Positions 21,024-31,436 of a stretch of DNA of 64,000 nt are shown piece after piece (the stretch's first letter is position 1; every line of letters begins with the position of its first letter). Under the pieces are notes generated by a model that saw only the letters and a list, made by a program, of their open reading frames with translations, searched no databases and had not been told where the DNA came from. Source of the DNA: Neoechinorhynchus agilis (lineage: Eukaryota; Acanthocephala); the NCBI GenBank assembly GCA_051530055.1, contig CM121341.1, forward strand, positions 13,516,001 to 13,580,000, read 5' to 3'. A program made the translations under genes and the position numbers.

Positions 21024-23238
21024 ATTTACAAAAAGCAAAGGTGTAAATATTTTCCGAAAATAATTTGCAGAAGTACCAAACAACCGAGAAACCGATTTTC
21101 ATACATTTCAACGTCTTATTAGAGTGATCAATAAATAGAAAGAATAAATATTTTTTAATGGAGTTCAATCTTCAGCCCATACCACTCGATACTCTACTCT
21201 TGCTCCGAATTCTCGCTCTTAGAATTGGTTTTAATTCGCAATGTCTTCTCGTATTGCCGAAACAGCTCGCCGGATTTGAGGCACTAATTTCCGATTAATT
21301 TCCAATCGTTGATCTATTCTGGGAACTGTGCGGTCGTGTTTATTCTTTTTTGATTTGGCATCAGATTTCTCCGATGCCAATCTCCAAAACCTCCTACTCT
21401 CCCGAAATCGGTCACAACGCTTTGATGTTTTCTGTTTTGAGCCACATTATTTCTTCATAGAATAAAATAAAAACGGGGAGTTTGATTCGTGAGTATCTTG
21501 GTTTTTTTACTAGTATACCGCTGTCCAGCTTAGCCTTATAAGGAGCAACACATCAGTAACGATTTGCTCGATTGAGTGCAAAGCGTTCTATTTGCATGAT
21601 GTCTACCGAGAACTACTTTTATCGTGAATTTCGCAAAACAATTTGAGTAAATATCTCCTTTCGATAAGACATTCCATAAAGAGGCAGCGGGAGATTTCGA
21701 ATTAAACTTCTGGACTATAAATATATCAAAAATACCGAAGGGCAAGCAGCGAATATCTAGTGAAGAATCGTTCTTTAGATTAAAATCGTTTTAATAAGCA
21801 TCGATGTCCAATACAGAAACTTAAAAGTCTTGAATATGAGCAGAAATATTAGTCACAACTTTGTGTGGGCTCATAAGAAAGAACAAGGCTACGCCAATGC
21901 AAATCTCTTATATCAGTTTAAAAGTTTGGAAAATTAAAAACGATTTTGTTATCCTGGTCTCCAAAAAATATACATCGGGGTTTAATAAGTTTCTTATGTC
22001 ATAAAATGTTGTTCGTTTTTTAATGCTATCAAGTAGAAATTTTATTAAATTTATTTGCATTAAAACAATGTTTTTATTTGTATCAAACAGCTCGCAAAGG
22101 TTCAACGCCACCGGTCGCTGGGTTTCACGGGTGTGCGAGGTTGCTGGAAGAGGTGGGGTCAGGATTGAGATCACCCATCGGCCCCAAAGGGGATTGGCCC
22201 CGTTCCTTCGAGTGCGGCTAAGCGCCTCCGTTGTGTGCAAGTCAACCGAAAGGCTCCAAAGGAATATAGCCGCGAGGGCAAAAAGAAGATGTCACAAACT
22301 AACAAGAGTGTATGAGGCCTTGATAATAAATAGCGAACTTTTAGCGCATTTGCTTTAAATCCAAAATCCTTGAGTTTCTCTAAATGCTCGAAATGTTACT
22401 GTGTGAAAAGCAGAAAGTTTTTGAACGAACTTTAGAAAATAAAGTTCAAGATTCATCTAAAGGCATCGACAAAAATTTTGCGAAACTTAGAAAATACATA
22501 GGCACGAAAAACGAGGTGAGCGTGAACATACAACTGTAAACATCAATATTTCATATTACCTCTAAAAAGTAAATGTTGTGCTTTTTCTCGAAAAATATAG
22601 GCTAAAAACTATTTATAACGCTTTTCCTCGTGCTTTCCACGTCTTTTGAATCGAACTTATGGTTGCTAATGCTAAATATTTTAGTAACTTTACTGCCATG
22701 TTTAAAGAAACGAAAGTGATGCTATGCAAAGCAACTTCACATTTACAATCTATGCCTTTATATTTGTTATATAATGAAAACATATGAAAAAGCTCGCTGT
22801 CATGATCACTTTAAGGAATACTGGAAAAATAAAGTCTTTAATTACAAAAAGCGAATTATTTTCCTTCATAATTAACACACTTGTGAATGCTGTTGTAGTA
22901 TTCTAGAAAGGGATTAATTTTTTTAATCCTATCCAGTCTTAAATCTATCCACTTCAAACTTTAGATCGAATCCAGCAAACTGATCAAGTGATTTTGACGA
23001 CTAAAACATAAACTGAAATTAATCAATGAATTTGATCATTTTAAATCCTTTGCACATAACCAACCTATTACACAGCGTTAAAAATCATTCACGAATAAGA
23101 AATATAAAGAACAATTTTTTCTTCACATCGTGTGGCGAAATTTCGATGATTTTCTATTTGAAAGTCCTTACAACTGACATATAGAATATAGTTAATATTT
23201 TGCTCTTCGTTTCGTTGAATAATGCTTAAATTTCTTAG
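21024..23238. other. Intergenic, no gene; one GC-rich island
   Basis: AT-rich apart from 22085-22290, which is GC-rich and open in several frames on both strands. No family was recognised in it; by composition it looks like a fragment of a mobile element. The rest shows no conserved coding. Confidence 0.4.
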
Positions 23239-23529
23239 ATGAATGAAACTGATTTGGAAGTTGTCAATTTCGAAAAAGCAAAAGAGTTGCTGAGTACGAA
23301 GGAGAAGTTGGTGATTTTGTTTTTCGCTCAATGGTGCCTAAAGTGCAAAATGTTAGCAAAGACGTTAGCGGATTTCAAGAAAAGATACCCCATTATTCAA
23401 ATTGTAATGGTGAATGGTGAAGACGACGGCTTAGAGGAATATTTTTAACTCGATCATTACCCAACGATTGTATCTTATCGTTCTGGAAGGAAGATCGAAA
23501 TAATTCCAAAGGACACGAAGAGACGCTAA
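23239..23529 (+). CDS. Thioredoxin-like protein with an in-frame stop
   Basis: The frame starts MNETDLEVVNFEKAKELL and carries the thioredoxin active site FFAQWCLKCKMLAKTL (CxxC = C-L-K-C), a bold variant of WCGPC. It reaches TAA at 23446-23448, but the same frame continues in perfect register with DHYPTIVSYRSGRKIEII, the cis-proline strand and final beta hairpin of the fold, to a stop at 23527-23529. Without that continuation the fold would be incomplete. Either the gene is a young pseudogene, the stop is a polymorphism/assembly error, or it is read through. TTTCTTAG directly precedes the ATG. Confidence 0.65.
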
Positions 23530-23719
23530 TTTACTTCTTCGATAAACTTTAGACTTTTTATTCTAAAATATAAGTATAAACACTGACAAATCAATCACAG
23601 CGATGACCTTTCCCGATCGATTTGAGTACACCGCGATTATATACGGCGTATTTTTCACTTTAAGTTCGGCCCTTCTCCCTGATCGATCCGAAATTAACGA
23701 CAAATCTTTTAAAACTGGA

Positions 23720-24180
23720 GTAAAGATCCCGAAATGCCTGTCTCATGTGATACATCAATGCAGAAACGTTGGCCAGACTTTTGGTTTGAGAAGGAATTCC
23801 GAACCCTCTTTGGCTCTTGTTCCGGCCCCAAAGAACGAGCACGCCTACTCGCTGCCGAAACCAAATGGTCCAATAGTTTTCTTAACGCTTTACCAATGCC
23901 GCCGATTGGTACTAAATTGGATGACTGCTCCTTTGGTCTCGCTTCGGCGTTGATTGCTTGATCCTGCGACAAGCAAGGGCCGTGCAAAGACGGACACCAC
24001 ATGAACCCCATGGAGTACAGCATGGTGAATGCTCTGACGCGAATGGCTTTGGCAACGATAAGCATTCCATTTCTCCTCGAGAAAGTCGGTTTAGAGGAGA
24101 TGACGGGAAAAGACCTTTTGACGCATCAACATTCCCGTAGGAAAAAGGCCGTCTCCTTGGGACTTCACCTATTCGAATTT
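23720..24180 (+). mobile_element. LINE-A fragment before and through the zinc/endonuclease region
   Basis: The + strand reads KERARLLAAETKWSNSFLNA and PPIGTKLDD (family: RARLLAA...LNALP...GT.LDD), then after shifts ALTRMALATISIPFLLEKVG and a GKRP(F)D block. These equal consecutive parts of the copy at 28690-29480 and 11776-12530. Zinc-motif cysteines are mostly lost, and the frame changes several times. Confidence 0.75.
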
Positions 24181-24800
24181 CCACAACTGACTTTCCCCCC
24201 TCTCACCAAATGCCTTGATGCTATTTTCATTAGGCAATCAAAATGCCTCTCAACCCTACCACCACACGAGCACAACACTCTTAATCCTAATTCGATTCAC
24301 CCTTCTATACCTCGCACCTCCCTATATCTACGCTTGTAGTGACCATTAACGACGTCATAAGGTTCATGTTAACGTTTTTCGTGTTATGTTAAATAAAAAA
24401 CCATTTTTTTGTGCGGCGACAGTAGATTTGTCGATCTACTGATGCCAGCTATCACAACACGCTCCTTTTTCCATGCTGCCCAACCTTCTCGGATATCATA
24501 ACCTAAAATGATTCTGAGGAAAGATCAACCTTACAAGCGCTCCTGCAAGCAATAAACACCGAGTCCGACAAGAACGGGCCTTCCAACCCAACCAGATATT
24601 CTCAATCGAACGGACACACCCTCACCCGAACCATCCCCGACTGGATAGTTCCTACCCGAATAGACATCCCTCCGACCAGATATTACCTCCCGAACGGACA
24701 TCCCTCGACTGCATATACCCATATTAACGGATGGGGACCCAAAGGTACATGGGTCCTCCTAAACCTTTCTTTGTATTTCAATAAACGTGTTATATATATT
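24181..24800 (+). mobile_element. LINE-C 3' end
   Basis: Shares blocks with 61606-62050 and with the complement of 63600-64000: CTCTCAACCCTACCACCAC, CTTCTCGGATATCATAACC, CTCCTGCAAGCAATAAACAC and CCAAAGGTACATGGGTCCTC, finishing AATAAACGTGTTATATATAT. The polarity and AATAAA tail mark it as a retroelement 3' end; it has no diagnostic domain, so the superfamily is unknown. The tail resembles that of LINE-B. Confidence 0.7.
24335..24463. mobile_element. 124-bp insertion nested in LINE-C
   Basis: Compared with the LINE-C copy at 63600-64000 (complement), 24335-24458 is extra sequence. It is flanked by ACGCT at 24330-24334 and 24459-24463, a 5-bp target-site-like repeat, and its ends TTGTAGTGAC and (inverse) GTTGTGATAG are an imperfect inverted pair. 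Probably a tiny non-autonomous element. Confidence 0.55.
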
Positions 24801-25380
24801 GCTACCGAACAAATTGTCTTTTTGCAGTTACAGGAGACCGTGAAGTGGCGAAAAGGCTACCGAAAAAAAGAGAAATACTAATGCCTTGATCCGTCGCTCT
24901 AAATTTTTAAACCTCTCTCGCCATTGAGAAAATTGGTGCCGTCAGACCAAGCCCCATAGCATTTTTAATCAAGGTTGGAAAATTGCGCAGCAACATTAGA
25001 CCACCGTGCAGCCAATTATTTTTTATCAGAAAATTAGCCATTCGGGAAGGAAATGCTCCTCGATTCAAAGGAGGATAAAGATGTTTCGTCGTTTCCATTG
25101 TGACGCTTATAAATAACCCTGAAATATGAAACGGCTGCTCACTTCAACTGCTTATGTTTTTTGAAACTTGAATTAAAAATACAAATCGATTGCTAAGAGA
25201 ACCCCTTTTTTAAGTTTAGCTCGAAATAAAGTACCAAAAAAGGCATAACACAAGAAACTTTGCTCTTACAGAAGGAAGTGTTTATGTGTGTTCGTCACTT
25301 TCTAAGGGAGTTGTTTAGTACGAGCAAAGGCTTTACGTCTCGTATTAGACTGAATCTTTGTACTGCATCGAACCCGAAAA
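24801..25380. other. Intergenic, no gene seen
   Basis: No conserved frame; contains the presumed ACOT9 promoter. Confidence 0.45.
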
Positions 25381-27386
25381 ATGTTTTCATTTAGGACCGT
25401 TCTTTCACTAAATAAAAGAATTCATACCATAGCACAAGTGCAATCTCATTTGCAAAAGCTCGTTTTGCCTCAAAGTCTCGATGGTCCGGATAAAGTGTAC
25501 ATGAGAAAGCGAATCGAGGACGCTGAGAAAATAACTGTTTTGGAGCCTAAGCGAATGAATGATTCATTTTCTCGAATCATAATTCCTTTATGTAAGCACA
25601 ACGGTTTTTTTTGTAATGAAAACAATGCGCTGGTTAAGCTACGAATCCATCGGCTCATGATGAATACCGAAGTTTCGTGGGCAAAGTGCGGACAGCTCGT
25701 ATTTTGGAAGATTTGGATACAATGGCAGGTACGAATAACGTTTAAATCTTTTTCTACGAAATGACTGCAGTTCACGTGGCATATCGGCACAATCGCCGCG
25801 ATTACTTTGTAGATGGCTGCCTTTCCAGTCCAATCACAATTGTGACTGCAGCCGTCGATGCCATTGGTAAGAACTTTTAGCATATAATTTAGTTGACAAA
25901 TTAAAAGAGGTGCATAAGTACATGGACATTGATCGAGATTTAAGATTAAGTGGTCGAGTAGGCTATGTTGGATCAAGTTCATGCTGCATTAATATGCAAT
26001 TGGAGCAGGTACCTTCTTTTTATCTTAATTCTCTTCAAAGTTACATTTCAGAAATGCGGACTGGACGACTGGGAGGATATTTTAAAAGCGATGTTCATCA
26101 TGGTTGCTAGAAGTCCTGTGAGAAACTGCAAAGTCGCTATGAATCCACTTTTGTGCAATGATGATGATGAAAAGAGAGAATTTGAGGAAAGCAAACATAA
26201 GCTGGAGAAACGGCGAAAACGAACGAAGATTTCCTTAGAATACAGCCCTCCTGATGCCAACGAAAGCAAGCTTATCCATGATATACACTTACAAACGACA
26301 AGTGGGAGTATCGATGGACAGAGCGTTTACATGACTGATACTATTTTAAAGAACGCCTTTGTTTGCGAACCGCAGGTATTCAATTATTAAATGTTTTTGA
26401 AATTTTTATACTCGAAGTGGTGCTAAATTAAAGAATTTTTTTAATTCTGTGTCGTATTTTTATATCTGATTAAGAGATTTACCCTAAAGCCAAAATGAAT
26501 TGAAGCCTAAAAATACTACGATAGTGGATTTTGAAGTAATAGGTTTTAACTAACAAGTTCGTTTACCTTAAAATAAGCTGATTGAGTGTTTTCACGCCGA
26601 CAATTTTGCATCTTATATCTATCACAAAATTTGAATTCTCTTAGTAACATTTTGAAGTGTTGTTTAAGTATTCACGCGGTAAATACTTTTTTATTAAAGA
26701 CGTTTCTAATCTCATCGGGTTCGAGAACTGATGATGAACCCGACGAGGTTCGAAACGTCTTTAATAAAAATTATTTAAAGCGTTAAGACCTAAACAATAA
26801 TCCTAATCATCTACCTCAGTACCTTCTCACATATCGACATTTTAATCATATTTACAAAATATTTAGCAACGTAACATTTACAACAAGATATTCGGTGGAT
26901 ACTTGATGAAAAGTTCATATGAGCTCGCTTGGGCGAACACTCGAATATTCGCGTCCGTACTTATGGTGTAAAATTCATAATTAAAATTGGAAATGTATAG
27001 TAAAACGTTTCCGAAGATAATAATGATTGGCGATGTTTCATTCAAAATTCCAGTTGAAATCGGATCGCTCCTTTTCTTTACATCCATCGTAGGTCAATTT
27101 GAATCCTGTTTCTACTAATCCATAAAGATTGCTTATACGAGCGAGCAGAGACACATGATCGCTAGAGTAAATGCCGAGGTGGTGGATCCATCAACTGGAT
27201 CCCATCAATACACAAACTGCTTCTACTTTTTATTCAAAGCAGATGAAGATATTCCTCGGGTAGTTCCAAGGACCTACTCAGGTACGTTCATTGTGCTCAG
27301 TGGAAGTGTAACTTCATCAAGTAGAATATATGATTTATCTGGATGGAAAACGGCACTATAAGGAAATGATATCAAGGAAACGTTGA
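25381..27386 (+). CDS. ACOT9: Acyl-CoA thioesterase, ACOT9 family, nine exons
   Basis: Mitochondrial hydrolysis of acyl-CoA to free acid and CoA by a double hotdog-fold enzyme. Exons: 25381-25591, 25639-25728, 25771-25866, 25893-26008, 26052-26375, 26867-26967, 27001-27088, 27128-27281, 27325-27386; all junctions are GT-AG, phases agree, and the sum is 413 codons plus stop. Diagnostic pieces: TARILEDLDTMA, SSPITIVTAAVDAI, GRVGYVGSSS, MFIMVARSP (hotdog 1), then NKIFGGYLMKSSYELAWANT, FKIPVEIGSLLFFTSI, IARVNAEVV and YMIYLDGKRHYKEM (hotdog 2), each with a counterpart in human ACOT9. The N-terminus (MFSFRTVLSLNKRIHTIAQV) looks like a mitochondrial presequence. Introns are tiny (47, 42, 26, 43, 33, 39, 43 nt) except intron 5 (491 nt), which contains a foldback element. 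Confidence 0.9.
26655..26841. mobile_element. Foldback E2 in ACOT9 intron 5
   Basis: Arms GTTTAAGTATTCACGC...TTTATTAAAGACGTTTC and inverse, with the one-sided extension to ATATCGACAT. Same family as E1 and E3. Its insertion accounts for most of the excess length of intron 5. Flanking duplication is not clear, so this copy seems older than E1. Confidence 0.75.
26728..26759 (+). ncRNA. Hammerhead-ribozyme-like core in foldback E2
   Basis: CTGATGA (26728-26734), a stem GAACC/GGTTC (26736-26740 with 26747-26751) closed by CGACGA, then GAAA (26752-26755) and C-GTC (26756-26759). Sequence order and spacing equal the conserved hammerhead core. Penelope-like terminal repeats are known to carry minimal hammerheads with very short stem III. 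One unpaired T precedes stem II and I cannot confirm stems I and III, so activity is unproven. Confidence 0.5.
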
Positions 27387-27449
27387 TCGACTCACGAAGA
27401 ACAGCATCTCTTAATAATACTCAATGTGTTTGTTTGATAGCTTGTGTCA

Positions 27450-28255
27450 AAATTATTATGTTGATAAAAAGGTGATTTTATTGGTAAAAGAATATACGCA
27501 ATGTATATAATATTTCGACCTCAACGTGGGTCTTCTTCAGGTCTAAAAATAAGATATGGAGAAATTATGTAATCCTCATTTTGAGGATATGATCAGGCTT
27601 GTTGCCTTCTATTGTTTCGTTATTTTTAATATAGACCGCTTCAGTTATGATACGAGTGTATAGGTCGTCGCTACGGCCCAATATTTTTGTGTCATTAAAA
27701 TCGATTGAGTGTCTTGTGTTATCTACATGATTTACTATCGCAGAATTTTTATCTTTCCTCCTTAATGCGTATTTGTGCTCATAAGTTCTGCGAGCAACAT
27801 TATTCGTTTGTCCTGTATAGGACTTGTTGCAGTCTGTGCAATAAAAATGACTCTGCAATCCAATGGAGCATAGATATGGAAAAGGAAAAATCTCTTCCAT
27901 TTTTGGACGTACCTTCGAAACTAGTGTTTATAGAAAACCCAATACCCTTACCTATCCAGTCCCATGGATATCGGCACAACCCATAAAATATAAAATTAGC
28001 AGAATGACAGCTCTTTTTAGACGAGCGGCAATGTACTGCTCGAACGAAATTTCTTTGAATAATGAAATTGAAGTTTTAAAAATCCTTTTAAAAATAGTGG
28101 ATATCCTCAGAAACAAATCACACGCTGCGTTCAATGCATGAGTTACTGGAATAGAAGATCAACACCGAGATCGGATGAGGAAAAACGATGCATAAACATC
28201 TCTTATGTATTGTGTATATTCTTTTACCAATAAAATCACCTTTTTATCAACATAT
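27450..28255. mobile_element. Two Penelope-like fragments joined head to head
   Basis: The - strand half (27565-27900) encodes a GIY-YIG endonuclease piece (CNKSYTGQTNNVARRTYEHK) and then the family-typical CCTGAAGAAGACCCACG end. The + strand half (27863-28141) encodes the reverse-transcriptase C-terminal region (VYRKPNTLTYPV, with an RRAAMYC block). Both halves end outward in the same 40-bp sequence (TTTTACCAATAAAATCACC), seen at 27475 in inverse and at 28220. Broken fossil, a few disruptions. Confidence 0.8.
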
Positions 28256-28685
28256 TATGGGACAATCAATTTTTACAACCAAAATTATTAAGCAAGATAT
28301 TACTCGATATTAACGTACAAATTGCATCATGAAGTGAACTAATCCGAGGCGTTAATATTATTTTTAGGTTTTAACATGTCCGGAGCTTTGAATATTAGAG
28401 TTTAAATTTTTTACTTGGTTTATTCTAAGAAAGGTAAATAAATGATTGACAGCGCATTGGGTCGCTCTATTTTAAAGATGCCTTCAAACCTCATGATTTG
28501 AAAAGCGTTATCAAATATTGTACACTAAAGGTAGTGTTCAGAAACAGTATTGCTAAAATGTTCGAATAAGAGACCGTAATATTCAATGCGAAAACATAGA
28601 TATGCATGCGAATATTGATTAATTTTTCAAAATAACGATTTTCCTGATTCGTCTCTTCGTACGTTTACAAATACGTCATGATGAT
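28256..28685. other. Intergenic, no gene seen
   Basis: AT-rich; no conserved frame or RNA gene found. Confidence 0.45.
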
Positions 28686-28689
28686 CAAT

Positions 28690-29480
28690 ACCCGAATTTT
28701 CGAAAATTAAAGTTATTCGGTTACATTTCTTTAGAGATGTTATGTTTGTTCGGCAACTTCCTTGATGGCCGCGGCATTGCCGCGTTGGATCGCCGCGCTG
28801 ATTCGCTGCAACAGGAAGCTGCTGGATCGCATATCGCCGGTGGCATGTTTTAGCATCCCTCCCAGTCGTGAGAGGAAATAATCGGCTTCTTTTCCGAGAC
28901 ATCCCAGTGTTTCCACCGCAATCGGGATAAAAATATATTGATGCCCATCGAGCGAGGAGTACTTCTGCCGCTTCTTTTCCTCGCTGAAGCTGGCGACTGC
29001 TCCCGCCTTTGAGGTGGCATTCCGCAAGTGGGATGCTGCGAGCGTGTTGGGGCAGGTAAAATCCCAAACCAGTATTTTCCCGGAGCACCATGGGAGGAGA
29101 GTCGCTCCATCAGGGCGTTTACCGTCGTTCCGGGAGAGTCCAACTGGTTCGAGTCGAGCTGGAAAACCGGCCGTTGAGAGGGCTTCCTTGATTATGCGGT
29201 TGACTGCTGAGTGCCGTGCGTGGCGAGCAGTTGAACGCTTGCAGTCAATGCCGTGAGTTCCCGATCCGTTCACTGTCTCACCGCACCGACACGTATATGA
29301 GCCTGAGAATTCGATGCCCAACCGATGTCCCACAGCGACGGTGATGGCCTGATCATCCAGCCTCGTGCCAACAGATGTGATTGGGAAAGCCTTCAAGAAG
29401 TCGCTGGAGTGTGGAGCTCCGAGTAAAAGTATACCCGACTTTTCTTTAGCCAAAGGTTGAGGTTTCATGAAGACATTGTC
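28690..29480 (-). mobile_element. LINE-A 3' part with the best-preserved endonuclease ORF
   Basis: The 242-codon frame 28740-29468 is uninterrupted. Order: SVGTRLDDQAITVAVGHRLG, zinc motif YTCRCGETVNGSGTHGIDC with RHSAVN, then a PD-(D/E)xK-like nuclease core (NDGKRPDGATLLPWCSGKIL, VWDFT, EEKKRQKY), and the C-terminal TGDMRSSSFLLQRISAAIQR-GNAA block. This is the C-terminal half of RLE-type LINE proteins, where the nuclease nicks target DNA. 5' truncated near 29480. Because this ORF is clean, it is probably among the youngest LINE-A copies in the window. Confidence 0.85.
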
Positions 29481-29825
29481 GCATTTTGACGCTCGTGTTA
29501 AATGTTGTAATATTTTTTAGACTAAATAGTTACTTGATCAACACTTTCATACATCCATGCAAAAATCGTAGGTTCTCAAGTCTCTCTTATAACGACTTAT
29601 CGCTAAAAATAACGACATTTTTCCAAAGTGTTTGATTTATACGAATTCAGTAGATCAATGCTTCATATCGCTCTTGTGGAGTTTAATCAATATTTCAAGA
29701 ATGTAGCGTTCATCTTGAAATTTATCACCAAAAACAGTCAACGGCAGTTGGTGCATTCCCATTTTAATTTACAACATAATCGTGAAACATATGATTTCGT
29801 TCGTCTTTGGACAGTCAAAATCATC

Positions 29826-30056
29826 ATGAACAAGATCTTTTCCTTGCCTTTAATAGTAGTGTTCTGTGTTGTTTTATCCGAATCCAGCAACAGATTTACT
29901 TATCAACCTTATTGGAAATATTTGGATGAAGAACGATGGATTAATCGTTATCTTTGCATTTACCCAGAAAATATCTTTAATGGGAAGCCACATTTCGGCT
30001 CAACGGAGTCGAGGAGAAATTATGCTAAAGGAGGTTATACAACTGGCAAATGCTGA
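29826..30056 (+). CDS. Possible small secreted protein
   Basis: From the ATG at 29826 the product starts MNKIFSLPLIVVFCVVLSES, a good signal peptide, followed by about 56 residues rich in Y, W and N with two cysteines. The frame is open further upstream to 29628, but the signal peptide sets the start. No family recognised and no partner exon found. Confidence 0.4.
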   Translation: MNKIFSLPLIVVFCVVLSESSNRFTYQPYWKYLDEERWINRYLCIYPENIFNGKPHFGSTESRRNYAKGGYTTGKC

Positions 30057-31436
30057 AATTCTGCATCTATTTACGTGATCTAAAAGAGTAGATGGCATTT
30101 CTCTGCACTGATAGCGGTATTCATATTGTTGTATGTCGTTAGTTCCAATTGAAATTCTTGTGATTTTTGTGGAACAAGATGCTAAATGCTGGTTGATTTA
30201 GAGAATTCCCATGGTATTTTGAGTTGGTACTATTTTGGGTTGCGATGAAGTATACTTCGATTTTAAAGATTCAGAAAATCAGCAATGCATGCCGAGCAGG
30301 TTTTAATTCGGTGTCCTGTGTAATTCAGTACAAGAAAAGTTTTGGCTCCGCATAATGTAAAGACGTCTAGGCGAGGTCGCGAATTCGAATTTATTATATA
30401 AGTCAATATTAGATTTCTCAGTTGAGCATCTGAATTTATTCATCTAGATTAATACTCATTAAAGTTCGGAGGCGAAGTCAGTACTCACGTTCTCTTTATC
30501 ATTAAATGTGTTTATTCGCTCAAAAATTAAATAATTCATTATAAACTAAACTATTATATTAAAATCTAGCAAAATAAATGGGATGTTTATAACGAATGGA
30601 TCAAAAATTGTTCAACTTCTGTCGATGAATTCGGAATATTGGGAGTGACACAGCGAGATTGGCCTTGGGCATCCATGGGAGATTATTGATGTCGATCGCT
30701 AATTTTAAAAGTAGATCTTTTCAGGTGGTGCGGAAAGGTAAAACAGAATCCTTTTTTCTGGTTAATAATTCGTGGATTCCTGTAGTGTCCGATCCGTCAA
30801 ATCACAAAGGTATTCTAAATGGAACGCATCAAGAGCGTCGGAATTTTACTTTGTTTTTTAGACGAAACGTGAAGGTGAGAGAAAGTTCGAATTCGACTTT
30901 ACTAGATTTCGACTTAGGTTGATTCATGCAAAATAGTGGATAAAATTAATACAGAAACAGTGAGTTTCTCTGCAGAAGTATTTAAAACTCGAAATAATAT
31001 CAATGATGATCTAGATAAAAACAGTAAAATTTAAATGCAAAGTGAGTAAATCTTTCGATGAATTAAAATTGATAAATTCTGCTAAATCGATAGACTGTAA
31101 AATTCGAAACCAATGTTACCAAATGGCATAATAAAGTCTATTATGAAATACAACCTATTTAGATTAATATCATTAAATTGTTTGCATCGTACGCAGCGGG
31201 AAAACTCTTAAAATTCATGCGAGTTTAGTGCAATAAAGTTATGCAATTCATTGATTGGTTGCCTTGGCATGAAAACATATTCAAATAAAAAAATTAAAGG
31301 GAAAAACATTTATAGTTCTGATAATTATGGTCTACGAAAATCAATTGAAAAGCGTTTTTCACGGATCTCACAAATTTGAAGATTTTAATTTAATGACGTT
31401 TAATCATAAAACTTTCATCACATAATTTTTTAGTGC
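30057..31436. other. Intergenic, scattered coding-like stretches only
   Basis: A - poor AT-rich region. Around 30576-30920 there are short open stretches and a TTTTCAG acceptor-like site, but I cannot assemble a gene. AT-rich remainder shows nothing. Confidence 0.35.

Noticed and set aside
25592-25764. ACOT9 first exon extended to 25764
   Set aside because: The unspliced frame leaves the family alignment; splicing at 25591/25639 restores TARILEDLDTMA.
27450-28255. DNA transposon with terminal inverted repeats
   Set aside because: The content is Penelope-type RT and GIY-YIG sequence on opposite strands, so the inverted ends are two copies of one retroelement end.
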